A stretch of 64,000 nt of DNA from Vitis vinifera (lineage: Eukaryota > Streptophyta > Magnoliopsida > Vitales > Vitaceae): assembly GCF_030704535.1 (NCBI RefSeq), contig NC_081813.1:2311001-2375000 (forward strand). Reading direction: 5' to 3'. Below, piece by piece: positions 12,586 to 39,100 of the stretch (position 1 is the first letter of the stretch; each line of letters opens with the position of its first letter). Position numbers and translations under genes: made by a program. Under the pieces are notes generated by a model. The model worked only from the letters and a program-made list of their open reading frames with translations, was not told the DNA's origin and ran no database searches.

Positions 12586-13144
12586 GAGAAGAACCAAGTT
12601 TCAACTTGACTACGATTAGTGTTATTAGGCATATGTTAGTTGGGGACTCTGTTCTTTAGGTTCCTTGATTGACAGAAACCTTAAGACTTGATTTCTCTTC
12701 TTTGCCCACCTTTTCCCTAGCAACCAAATGGAGCATTGGTTGTTTTTAGTTGATTCAGGGAGTTTAATTTGAATAAGTTATGTGGCATACCTGCGTGATC
12801 AAATTGGTTTATATTATTGCCATACTATTGCAGGAGGATTGATGCCCTCCTCTAGATGGGTCATATAGCATGGCCTTTGTCACTGGTGGTGACAATTGGA
12901 CAGCAGAATTAAAGTTAACTCACCAAATATGTTCTAGATAGGTCCCTTAAAGAATTTTTGTGTCATGCTTGGATCTTCCTCTCAACACTCCATGCACCAT
13001 ACCCTGGGTTGGTTGCTCCTTTTTTGAGTTGTGAAATCATCTTGACAATTTTCTAGAACTAAAATTTGATTTGGTAGAATATTTCATTTTGAGGCCTCTG
13101 CTTTGAAGCAGGTTTGTTTCATTTGCAAACTTGCAAGGGTCAGA
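11250..13144 (+). other. Putative 5' UTR exon and long 5' UTR intron of RPS15a
   Basis: A candidate donor (cacagcgag/GTGCGT) follows 11301 and a candidate acceptor (tttgaagcag) ends at 13111, giving a 1.8-kb leader intron before the ATG at 13145. A perfect (GA)n microsatellite spans about 12541-12581. A degenerate direct repeat containing gccctcctctagatgg occurs near 11866 and 12845. No coding signal was found. The splice sites are read by eye. Confidence 0.45.
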
Positions 13145-15681
13145 ATGGGAAGAAGGATTTTGAATGATGCTTTGAGGACAATGGTGAATGCAGAGAGGAG
13201 AGGGATGGCTAAAGCTCACTTGCAGCCCATTTCCACTGTCATGACATCCTTTCTCAAGATCATGAAAGATCATGGTAAAAATAATCTTAACTTTCTGTTT
13301 AAATTCTAAGAAAACTGGAAAAAAAATTGAATCTTAATAGTTGTGCTATGGGAGTTTCTAAAAAATATGACCGAGGAAGAGGAAAGAATGGAAAGTTTTT
13401 AATCTTATGTGTACTCTTGGTTGTGGGAAATGAAAATAAACTCTACCATAAATAGAGTTGTATTTGGAATAGTTAATATTAGAATTTTAACTTCATATTT
13501 TTTCAAGCACTTCACATTTTTATTGGGATCCTGAGAGTAGTTGGAGTTTGACACACACACATTGGCACATTTTATCTTTATGCCTGTAAGGAGTTGGAAA
13601 GAAGAAAAAGTGACTGTATTACTCCTCAAATCATATTTCTTTATGGTTCAATTTATTTCATATGATGGGTAGTAATCAATTTATTTTCTTTGCAGTGTTT
13701 GGAAGTCTGTAGACAATTTTTTTTTCTGTAACTGGCTTGTCAAACTGCTTTACAGGATACATTAAAGATTTTCAAGTATATGATCCACACAGAGTGGGAA
13801 AGATAACAGTTGAACTGCAAGGCAGGATTAATGATTGTCGAGCTCTTACGTATAGGCAGGATCTCAAAGCCAAGGACATAGAGAAATATACAGCTAATAA
13901 GCTTCCAACGCGTCAGGTCTGTGTTGATTCCTTTTACTTTCATTGTATTGAAATTGTTCGTTATTGATCCATGAAGATTATGTTTTACTTTTGTTTGCAA
14001 AATAGGACTGCACTAAACCTGATGTTTGAACAACCTTGTCCTTCAAGGGGGACGGTTTCTGGGTTTGAGACCCTTGGTTCTGGGAGCAACCTGTTTGACA
14101 CATGAATTATAAAAAAAACATCTATGATGTAAACATACTTTTCTTTTGGGTTAATTTCATTGAAACCCCCCTTGAGGTTTGGTGTAAATGCACCCAACGA
14201 CCATTGCTTTCAAATTTCGTCAATTAGTACTCCTATAAATCTTTTCCGTGTATATAATTTAGTTTTTAGAAACATTTTAGGTCAAAGGATTTTAGATAGG
14301 TGTGTTTAATATTTCTTTAAAAAATAAAATTTATATATGAAATGTCTATAAGGTACAAATTGATGAAATTTGATACCAATGGTGACTTAGTGTATTTACA
14401 CTAAACCTCGGGGGGTCTCAATAAAATTAACCTTTTTTTCTTTAAACAAAAAGCAGAAACAAGAATGAATTATAGAAATGGATAAAGCAATTACATGAGA
14501 AGGATGGGGAATCCTCCCTTGATTTACAAAAGCTGATAAATAATGGAAGATTGAACCTTCTCCAGTATACTAATGAGACTTATACATCTACATAGAACCA
14601 TACGAGAATATGCAATATAAAACTCCTCATCTCCTTCAAATAGAAACCGAAACAAATCTCCTCTCCTCACTGTCCAAACCCTTATGATATGCAAACCAAA
14701 TGCTAGTCAAGCTGAACAACATTGAGGGGAATGAATTAAACTTCATGGTACAAGAGGCCAAAAACATGCATAGAAATGAATTAAACATAATTAATTAAAC
14801 TCTGATTAAACATATTTGATGTAAACATACTTGATTTACGGTATTAGGTTGTCTGTCATTTTTACTTTCTATTATTTATCTTTGCATGATGAACTACCAG
14901 TCTAACTGTTCAATCCATAAACTAGCTTTCTTTTAACATCGATTTTTCCCATTAAGCTTTCCTGTTTAGATGCCCAAAATTATTATTTAATGTGCAATTC
15001 ATTAATGAAAATAATAAGTGATTGAGACATGGAAAAAGAGTTTATACTTCAAATGATAAGACTAGCTTCTGTTGTGTGGGTTTTGGTCCACACACACAAT
15101 GCATGTGTGGTTCCATGCTAGCAATTTCTGAATGATCAATCACATAAAGAACATGCACATGATATGTACTCAGAACCTGGGTTTTCAATCGTTAATATGA
15201 TGGGAAACAATACAATTATGCAGGAAGGAAGCACTGAGCTGAACAGGACCTAATGTAATTTGGCTCAACATTTGAAAACTGAAAACCCTCCCGTGTATCT
15301 CACCAATTCTTTTGGTGCTTTTAATATATTCTCTTGTTTGCCTGTCAAAAAAAACTGAAAAATCTCATGCACCATGACACGGGCTCTTCTCTGGTGCTCA
15401 TGTCTAGCTGTGTGCTTGTGGTGATGATGAATTATATAGTGCTGCTATTGCTGGTCCAACTCCTGCTAGTGCTTCAGTTTTCTTGTGAAATGAAGAAATC
15501 TGCATTTTTTTTCTTTCTGGTTTGGCTGGAGTCTAAATTCCCAAAAATCACTGACACATTCCTAACTTGTTTCCTGTTGCAGTGGGGCTATGTTGTGATT
15601 ACAACTCCTAATGGCGTTTTGGATCATGAAGAGGCCGCCCAACAAAACGTCGGTGGTCAGGTTCTTGGCTACTTCTATTAA
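13145..15681 (+). CDS. Ribosomal protein S15a, type II (uS8 family)
   Basis: Coding exons 13145-13274, 13756-13916 and 15583-15681 (TAA) give 129 residues, the usual family length. The start [17 protein letters not shown] and end [11 protein letters not shown] fit uS8. RPTRQWGYVV-like and DHEEA motifs are present ([24 protein letters not shown]). It lacks the MVRISVLNDALKSM start of ordinary cytosolic S15a and matches the divergent plant type II class (Arabidopsis RPS15aB/E, from memory), reported as associated with mitochondrial ribosomes. An in-frame ATG at 13103 exists, but 13145 matches the family start. uS8 binds small-subunit rRNA. The second intron (13917-15582) carries a MITE and a LINE stump. 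Confidence 0.93.
14148..14432. repeat. MITE with ~60-bp terminal inverted repeats (GGTTAATTTCATT family)
   Basis: The left end reads gggttaatttcattgaaacc with cttgaggtttggtgtaaatg after it. The right end, reverse complemented, reads ggttaattttattgagaccc then cgaggtttagtgtaaataca. Arms pair for about 60 bp. The outer 13 bases match the element at 9036-9222, so the two belong to one family. It lies in the second S15a intron. Confidence 0.75.
15275..15361 (+). mobile_element. 65-nt LINE 3' stump with TSD
   Basis: aaaactgaaaa occurs at 15275-15285 and 15351-15361. Between them are 65 nt ending ggtgcttttaatatattctc, then tgcctgtcaaaa. This is the 3' tail seen in larger LINE copies here (compare ggtgctttttaatatatcat at 30061 with the poly(A) at 30101). 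It lies in the second S15a intron. Confidence 0.7.
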
Positions 15682-17040
15682 ACATCTGTCTGATCACTCT
15701 TTAGAACTGCAGTGGGTTTACATCATTATCTTCTTTCACAATTTCCCCTTTGTGAACTACCTTTAGGTATTTTCTGTTTTCTGTCACTCTTGATCCCAAG
15801 CCCAGAAACCAGAAAGACTGAACTCCCCTGTGGCTACAAAACCCTCTCCAATTCGATTGGCAGCTTTCTCTTTTGTACTAAAATATTATTTTGATGGAAA
15901 AAGTTAGAACTTTTTCCCTCAAACAGTGGAAATTTTGAAAAGATAAGGGTAATAATAGATGTGTTTCTGATGAAGGTTCTATACAGGGCTCAGTGTAACA
16001 GGATCACAAAGCTCAGTTGTTTGGCAATGGAGTTTTGGTACTCATTCACAGAAAAGCAGAGTACCATTTTATAAGTCCATGCAATGTCAGTAGGTTACAA
16101 ATGTGAAAGGTAGTGAAATGCTCATTTCTCACAACCCAGAGTGAAGAAAATGAAAAAAAAAAAAATAATAATAATAATAAAATAATTAAAACTTGAACTA
16201 TGTTTGATTCCTAGAAAATTTGAGGGAAAATGCAAGGGAAATAAAATACAAAGGAAATAAAAAGTGAAGGAAAATAAAAAATAAATTAAAAATTGATAAA
16301 TTATTTTTTTTTGTTACTTCAAACTCATTTTATTTATTTTAATTCATTAATATGAAGATTAAATAATTTAAAAATACATCATTTTTTAGTTAGTTTTAAT
16401 TATATTCGATTTTCTTTTATATTTTTTTTCTTTCCTTAGTATTTTTCGGGAATCAAATATAACCTAAATGACAATTGATGCATATAACATCTCCCTTTTT
16501 TTGGGAGCCCTCTTCCTTCCACAAAAGAAAAATATTAAGGTACCAAAGTGGTATCTATCAGATATGAGATTTGAGTCGTTGAAATATGTAAAATGAAATC
16601 TAAACCATTAAATAATGGTGTAAATGAATTAGAACAATATATAAGGTTACAAATAACAAGAAGGGGGTATAAATACCGAAAAATAATGGTGTAAATGAAT
16701 GAGAATAATATATAATGTTACAAATAACGAGAATGGGGTATAAATAATGAGACAAAAAATTATATACGTGACATGATTTGATTAATGATATTTTGTATTA
16801 GAAAAAACATTTTTCGAAACCATAGCCGGACCCTCCACAAAATTGGGGTGTACATTTGAAACCGTAAACGTACCATCAAAAAATACAAGAAAGGAAAAAA
16901 AATGTATCATCTTCCCATTATTTTCGAAAATGTCATAAAATTACTTCTTCGTGGGATCAAAGCTGATGACGTGACACGACACCGTGGATGCATCCCAGAA
17001 AAATCCCGAAGGTCTAAGGCGTGTGGAGTTTTTGGACTAA
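15682..17040. other. Intergenic spacer with a MITE and a tandem duplication
   Basis: No gene seen. 16198-16464 is a foldback (ends tatgtttgattcctagaaaa and, reverse complemented, tatatttgattcccgaaaaa) related to 8838-9346. 16610-16675 and 16681-16746 are tandem copies of a ~66-bp unit beginning aaataatggtgtaaatgaat. An (AAT)n run lies near 16165-16185. Confidence 0.6.
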
Positions 17041-17045
17041 AATAA

Positions 17046-17413
17046 TGGGCCCAGTGAAGCGAGTCCAAGTCAGACCAGGCCCATAGAAATTTCTTCATAA
17101 TATGCCCAATATGCCCAGACTACCCCTTACCCCTCTTTTAATTCACGAACAATTGGGCTGCTGGCTTTGAGAGAAAAAAGCTTCTCTTTTTTCCTTCTTT
17201 TTTAATTTGATCTTCAATTCCATTCATGATCAAATATAAGCACAGCAGAAATCGAATCACGGAGGAGGACCATCATCGTCCTTCATGAACCCGATCTCAC
17301 CAGAACGCTCTCTTCCTCTCTCTTCTTGAAAGCCTTACCAATCCGACATGTCCATACACTAGATTTCAACTTCGAGCTCTACTCTCTTTTTCTCCCCGTG
17401 CGATTCCCGTAAG
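17046..17413 (+). promoter_or_regulatory. Promoter and 5' UTR region of the zinc-finger/GDH gene
   Basis: TGGGCC at 17046-17051 and GGCCCA at 17078-17083 are Site II-type motifs. A pyrimidine-rich segment (about 17175-17330) follows. A good donor (cccgtaag/GTACTC) after 17413 suggests a leader exon spliced towards the ATG at 18552. Its acceptor was not resolved; tggatgcag near 18300 is one option. 17414-18551 contains no other gene. Confidence 0.45.
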
Positions 17414-18551
17414 GTACTCCTTTGATCTTACTCTGATGTCGGCTTTGGTTTGTTGATCGGGGTCTGTTTGGTTGCTGGGAAACTCGAGGAAAGGGGGAAG
17501 AGGAGAGAGGTTTTGGGAAAGCCGTTTCGGCTGAGTTGAATACTTGTGGTGGGGACTGGTTGGTTTGAAGCAATTGGAATTCTGAGATTTTGAGTTTGGG
17601 TTTCTTTTCTCTGCAACCAAATAGGAACATTTTTGAAGTATTTTTAAAATTTTTCTTGGTAATCAGGCTTGAGATTTCTTTGATTTTAGCTACAAGTTTC
17701 ACTTCTGGGGTTTTGGTATTATTATTATTTTTGATTATTTTGTGATGGAATTTTCTGATATGGGTTGAAGGGGTAATGTTTAGCGGGTAATTGGAAGTAC
17801 TTTTCGTGGCCTTAAGAGCAAAAATTAAAGCAATTTTCATTTTTCCGTTTCCTTTCCCAAAGTCAGTAAAGTATGTTGGAAAAGCAAATGGAAGGGGAAA
17901 TCATTTGGGAGAGGAACGTTGAGTTAGAGGGTTCTTTGATGGGTTGAGGTAAAATTTCATTGTTTATTGTTCTGTAAACTGTGATTATTTGTGTTTTTAT
18001 GACGTGTAGGATAGTGGATATTTCGTGTCTGTACAAAAAAGTTACTTGGCAGTTTTATTTGGGGTTTTGAGAGTATTGATACTGGGAATCATTGATAAGT
18101 TTACTAATTGTTTTTCAGTTCTAACAGGAGCATTATAAATGGAATTCAAGGCTCAGTGAACAATTTATACTGTCTCCTGTTTCCAAGCTATAAGTTGAAT
18201 TTTGTGTCAGAATTATGTATTCTAGATTAGTTTGAGGCTATAGTGTGTTGTAAGGGTGGATTTGATTTGTGATCTTTTCTGTTTAATTAATCTCTATTTG
18301 GATGCAGAGAGGATGTATGAAACAGAAGAAATTAAAATCTTGAATTTTTTGTTTGTGTTTAGCTGAGTTCCCAATTAATGGAAAAATAAAGATTCAAAAT
18401 TTTAATTTGTTTTCTTTTCCCATATTTTCTCAAACCAAGGTGGAGGTTTAATGTTTCATGGTCGATTCGATTATTTAATCCGAGTAAGTTGTGGTGCGTT
18501 TGTGCCAACAGAGTGGATAATTTTGGGGTGTGGTTAAGATTGTCATGCTGA

Positions 18552-33000
<14,449 letters not shown>

Positions 33001-36000
33001 GATATGGATATTGAGGAGGAGGTCATTTGCATGCTCCTCATGACTTTCCAGATTAAACACCTGGAGCCATTCACCCATCGGCAGCTGCTAATCCTGGTGT
33101 ACTGTCATGTGGGTATTAAAGATGCCATAAGCAGATACGACCAAGTATTGGAATATGACCGGAGATAACTTCATGTAACATATGTAATGTTATAGCTAAG
33201 GCTTGAAATAGGATAATCCATGAGGATTGATTGGAAAGATATAACTATGAAGATGTTAATGTAGTGGAATAGGAAGGCCCCTGTGCCTTTAGGATGTATG
33301 AAATATTAGCAACCCATTTGAGATGTCCAGATGCTTATTACAACCTTGTGAAAAAGCTGGATCATGGGTTTGGAAATAAAATTTTATTCTTTTGTGAATC
33401 AGTTTCTCTATGAAGAAAATGGAAGTTCTTATTTGCTGGTTAAAGCATTTTGGATTCTGGTTCACTCCTGATATGCTTTAGAGTGGGTTTCAAGTGTTAG
33501 AAAGACTAGAAACACTTTCTAGAATCATTGTCACTGCAAATTATACAGCATATCTTAGACCACCTACTTCTCCCATGAGATTTCAGACCAAAACCCCCAT
33601 GAACTCTCAACTTAGAATCACATACTGAGAACAACCTATTTTTGACTCTAATGCAGCTCAGACGATCTGCAATGCAAAAGGGCTACCAGGAACACAAACC
33701 TAAAAGGCTTTGTATGGGAAAAATAGTCCTAGAGACATCCCAAGTCTTATGGGCACACAAGCACATAAAGGGACTTGCAAGTATAGGATATATTGGATTA
33801 CGTTTTGACCTTGCTATCTGAAAAACAATTAGTGTCCAATGAGGATAAGTCAAATCTTTTAATTTCATTAGTTCCCGTACCTTACAGGTCTATTCTAAGA
33901 GTCATTATTTGAGTAACCCATCTACAAGATTATTACATCCATGTATTTTTATATGTATCACTGAACTCCTACACTATGCTCATTGTACTTTGAATCAATA
34001 GTTTATGCTCATTGTGACAACCATATTTAGGTTAGAGAAAGATATACTTTTTTAGTTGACCTACAACTTGAAATAGAAATCTTGGAATGTTTTTTTAAAA
34101 AGAGCTTACCAAAAATACATTAACCAAAAGGTGTGCTTCTCTTCATTAACCTATTTCATATATTTTCGCTTTGCTCTAAACCTATCCATAATGGAAATGG
34201 AGTTAACAATCCCAACTTCATATATCTCTTTTAAGTTTACTACCTCTAACAATTTTTATAGAAGAATTGAAAAAAAAAAAAAAAAACCTCATAATTGTTA
34301 CAATTATTGTGAGCCACTAGTGACATTTTTTCTTCTATCATATTTTTTATGATGAAAATATACATTTTCCTTATTATAATCGTCTTTATGCAAGAATGTC
34401 TCTTTTTCTAAATAATGATTATTTTATATGATTATCAGATAATATTCCTTTTGACTTCATTAAATCAGTAGGTATTTCTATGAAAAAGAAAGAAATTGAA
34501 ATTCCACAAATTAAAATTTTCCTTATTTTGAAAATTTGTATCATACCTAATTTGAGTTTTGATTTTAATTTGAAAAGCAAAGACTTGACTAATCACAATA
34601 AAAGAGATATTTATTTTGTACCATCATTATTACTTATTAGTTATATTACAGACGAAAGACCATTTCAAAACTATCATTTGTACAAGTGAAAGAAATGAGA
34701 AACTTACTTAAATGCAGATTGTTGCTCGTATTCATCATTTCAGTTACAATTATGAGTTGTTTATAAGAAAATCATTGTTTGTGCTCTCCTTTTTGACCGA
34801 CATCCACAACCCTAAGTTGTTTATTTCATCTACAACTTTAAGTTGTTTGAAACTTGACTCGATCCCAACCCAAATTGAGATCGGGTTGAAAAAAGTTAAC
34901 TCAAACTCAATTCGAATATTGCAAATGATCGCTTAAAGCCCACCCAAATATTGGGTTAGGTAAGGCCAACCCACTTAAGTTGCACCCTTATACAATCATT
35001 GTTTTGCTTTATTTTCTTTTACTCTTTAGTTACCCATTCGCTCTTTTTAATAGCAAAGCTTCTAATGTTAGATAACATCAGTATCCCTTTTAGCAAAACC
35101 CTTCTAAAGCTACACGTGGATATTGTTGCAAATTCGCATACTCAAGAATTGAGCGAGCTTGCATTGTATTAGGACAATTTTGGTAGTCTCTCTAATTTTT
35201 TGATACGACTCACTTCATTTCACTCATTGTTTAAACTTAAATTTCATTTCAGCATTCACATTCTTCACTATGTACCCTACCAAAGAGGCCATGGTAGAGA
35301 GCAGAAAGAAGTGTTTAGAGTATTAAATAATACCATAATAAATTGTGATAGGATCAATTAGAAGAGGCGGCCAGATAGACTAACAAACTTTGATCCAAGG
35401 TTGGTTTCTTGAACCCACCCACCACTTCAACCTCCAATCTCTACAAGGTTTTTTGTTACTCAAAATTAATAAAAATAAATAAATAAATAAATAAATAATG
35501 ATTTTATAAACTTATCCAAGGTTAGAAACATAATATATATATATAATTATCAAATAAAAAAAATTAACTAGCGAATAGTTAACATGAAAATGAAATACTG
35601 TATATAATTTTAGTTTGTAGGTAAGATGGTGAAAAACTATTGCAGGGTGGATTGGGATGAAATTGGCTTGTTAAGCCAATGAAGAAGGGTGAAATATAGC
35701 AATGAAGTGGTGAACCTAACCATTAGGGTATGCAAACACAGAATTCTTCTAAATTATCAAGTAGGAAAAGTGATTAATGTTTATGAATGTAACTTGAAAT
35801 TTGATTAATTTTCAGTGTGAGAAGGATATGCTCATCTCCTAATTTTGAATGACCAAAGAAATTCAAAGAAATGTCCTCATCAAAGAAATTCATTACATAT
35901 CTTAAGGTTCTTCACAGAAAATGCTCTACAACCGAATCCAATGTTCTCAAATTACAACCAAGATGTTTCTTCTATAAATCACTCTCTCCCCACTACTTAC

Positions 36001-36177
36001 TGAAGCGAATGAAAAGCATAATCAGTAATAATGAAAAACCCAAGTTTCCATTCTTTTTCCCCTCAAGTATACCAAATAGGCCAAATAAGTGTGGATGGGA
36101 GACCAAACCAAGTTGCCAGATAGCAACTTAGCCTACCTAAAATCCAATGTGTCCAAAACTGCAGCACAATCTTTTGA
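33001..36177. other. Intergenic spacer between two convergent genes
   Basis: 3' UTR of the GDH-like gene probably runs to about 33385 (aataaaatttta). An (AAAT)n run is at about 35470-35497. Between 34130 and 34690 are broken reading frames with protein-like composition (for example IPTSYISFKFTTSNNFYRRI at about 34200-34262 and VGISMKKKEIEIPQIKIFLI at about 34470-34530). I do not recognise a family; a decayed mobile-element or endogenous viral relic is possible. Otherwise nothing is seen before the 3' end of the RWD gene. Confidence 0.4.
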
Positions 36178-39100
36178 TTAATTGGCTCGCCTTGAAGAAT
36201 GAGTGGATGAATCCGACTTCTCAGCCAAATAGTGCTCAAGCATATCTTCTTCATCATCTGTTGATAGAGCAAAGATTAATTAGTTTCTTTATCAGCAACC
36301 AAATACAATAATGCATACAAATATATCATGCAAATATGGGTGTTGGTGTGAGAATTTTTTCTAATTCTGTTGGGCTAGGGGAATTACCTTCAAAGTCATC
36401 GTCATCAAAATCAATGTCTTCGTCATCCTCCTCATCAGATTCTTCATTGACTGGCACTGCACCTTTCTGTGGACGAGAGACAGCAAGTCAAATAAAAATT
36501 TGTTCTAAGGCTTATCTAAGTGGCAAGGGTTGGGTTGGAGAGGGAATGGGAAGGTTCCATGTGCCAAAAGAAGAAAAAACTGCTTTCTAAAATTATTCAT
36601 GAGAAGTGGATATGCATTTCGATCCCGTGGACTTGAGCCTCTATATGAAGTACTGTAAACTTCTAAAGATAGTTCCAAACTGTTGGTGAAACAATAATCC
36701 CTCGATTCCATGAGACAGTAGATTAAATGCTTTCTTGTCTGTTATGTTAGAGCTCTATGGCTCCCTATCCCAAATCAGAGTTTGTGGTCATCACTCTTTC
36801 CACAATTGCATTTAATCATTTTCTCATCTATGGGCGGTGGTCATTTTATTTCAACAATAGTATATGAGTTTTCAAATGTGAAGAACACAAATTCCATGCA
36901 TCTGCAATCTGAGAGAGGAAAGTTTGGGGGAGGATAAAGTACCGCTACAGCTCTTCCACTTTCAAACCACTGTCTGCCTGAGAGCTTCTTTTCCTTGGGA
37001 GCTGTAAGTGCAGACTCGGGCATTAGCCTGAAAATTGGAGGATGGAGTTAATTGTCATGAAGATATAGTTCGAAAGAATAAACAATCATCTATGATACAT
37101 AGATATAGACACTAATCTTAATCGTTATCCTAAATCTCTACCCTTTTATTAGAAAAAATAATCAAACTTAACCCCATCAGCCCAGTTCTAAAATCATACC
37201 TAATGCTTATAGTCCAGAAATTCCAATGAGCTTTTCCTTATAAATTTCAGCTCATAAGCCAGCTTAAACCATGGCCAATAAACCCCAATCACCTTCCCTT
37301 CCAAATTGAGACCTTAACATTCCATCACATGATTGTAGGCAGATATTTCAAGGGTTTTCCAACATCAAATTTTTATTCTGTTGCATTAATAGGAAAATGT
37401 AATGATTTTATTTCCCTGTTTCTGAACCACCATTAAAATATCCTCCTTTTTAAGGATCCAATTTTTTTTTAGCAAAAACGGCATATCAATAGGAAAGACA
37501 CTAGACCAACATTCCAATTAGCAGCTATATGGTTTACTGTAACAATATTAATAATCCTAATGTATAGAACTTACTTGGCTCGCTCAAGTGCCAATTCTGC
37601 TTCAAACCGTTCTCTCCATGCCAAAAATGTTTCAACTGTGACTGGCTCCCCATGGGGTACAATTATCTGAACCCAATATAAAGCAATTCCTCAGTTAGAA
37701 GAACAAATCACACAATAAACATGTGAACTTATACCTAATACAATCCTCTTATTTACCTATCAAAAAAAATAAACATGTGAACTTATAGGAATAAATGATT
37801 TTATATCCATACAAATGTAAAAGTAATAATACATAAAGAAAAATAAACATGGTAAAAACATGAGACCCATGGAGAAGGCCAAATTCAGCATCATTGGTTA
37901 TGAAGCTCCTTCATAACAGATAGCTTTAAGTAGTGCTCATCTGGGACAAGTGCCAAGATCATTCTCTTGCACCAAACACTTCATATAATGATAAATGTCT
38001 CCTGTCATTAGTGAGAAATTCTCATCCAAAACCCATTCTGAATTCCTCAGAATCTAGTTGAGGAAAACATTTGCAAAGTATACAACATTTTGTTAGTGCA
38101 ATGTGTATTATTTTTATAATGAAAATGACAACTGACCAAGGTTTATTTTTAACCAAAATGACAAAGTTAAATCTTGTTTAATATGAATTTTCAATTTCTA
38201 AGCAATCTATATGTCATAAACTCTCTACTCCTACTGAGAACCTTTTTCCCCTCCCTCCCTGCACCCCCCCCCCCCCCCCCCCCCTCTTCTTTCCCTCCCT
38301 CTCTCTCTCTCTCTTCGATAACAGAGAATCCACCTTGACAGCAAAGCATTTATTTCAATTGCCAACAAAGCAATCTGTCCTCTACCCTGGACCACTCAGC
38401 TCAAACTGGAGAGCGCTAGGTGATTGCCATAGAGCACAACTGCTGAGCTACACCCCATGGAGTCTCACAATCTGAACATCCTTATTCCAACTCTCTCTCT
38501 CTCCCTCCCCCCTGCCACCCTCCCTCCCTCAATTGCCAACAAAGCAATCCCCCGGTGATATGGGTCTGCCCTCTACCCTAGACCACTTAGCTCAAACTGG
38601 AGATCTCTAGGTGATTGCCATAGAGCACAACTGCTGAGCTACACCCCATGGAGTCTCACTATGTTTATTTTAAAATATGTTCTTTTTCTTCCCTCCCCCC
38701 ACCACCCAGATGGGTAATAATCCATTTTCTTCTCTTTCAACATTCAGCTCCTTTAAGCAATTCTCATCTTGTAAAATGCTTTGCATACACATAAGATATT
38801 AAACAAATTCTCTAGAATACTTTTTTGAGATTCACCACACCCCACATAGCTACCTAAATGCCAGCACCATGCTGCCTCCTGCCTCTAGCACAACTTGGCT
38901 GACTAGGACAAGGTGAATGACAACATAACACTAACAAGCAAGAATGACTGCCAATTATGGAAAATCACTACATAGAATACATAAGCATTTTTTTTTTTTG
39001 ATAAGTATGCATAGAAGACATAAGCAAAAGTACGCTGTTAAAAAGTTTTTGGATCAAGCAGGGACAGTGTGTACCAAAGAATGCTTTCGAACACCAGAGA

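Noticed and set aside
13103..13144. Upstream in-frame ATG for S15a, adding 14 residues
   Set aside because: The family starts at MGRRIL; the extra residues overlap a likely leader splice acceptor (13111).
14433..14800. Possible further degraded minus-strand LINE after the MITE
   Set aside because: Only a short resemblance (cactgtccaaa) to the LINE at 340-375; no tail or target duplication found.
17379..17840. Minus-strand frames of 153 and 84 codons
   Set aside because: They overlap the leader and promoter of the GDH-like gene; low-complexity composition, no motif, no splice context.
38530..38659. Possible tRNA gene on the minus strand
   Set aside because: The A-box and B-box resemblance is partial, and D-, anticodon- and acceptor-stem pairing could not be built by eye; kept as a SINE-type repeat.
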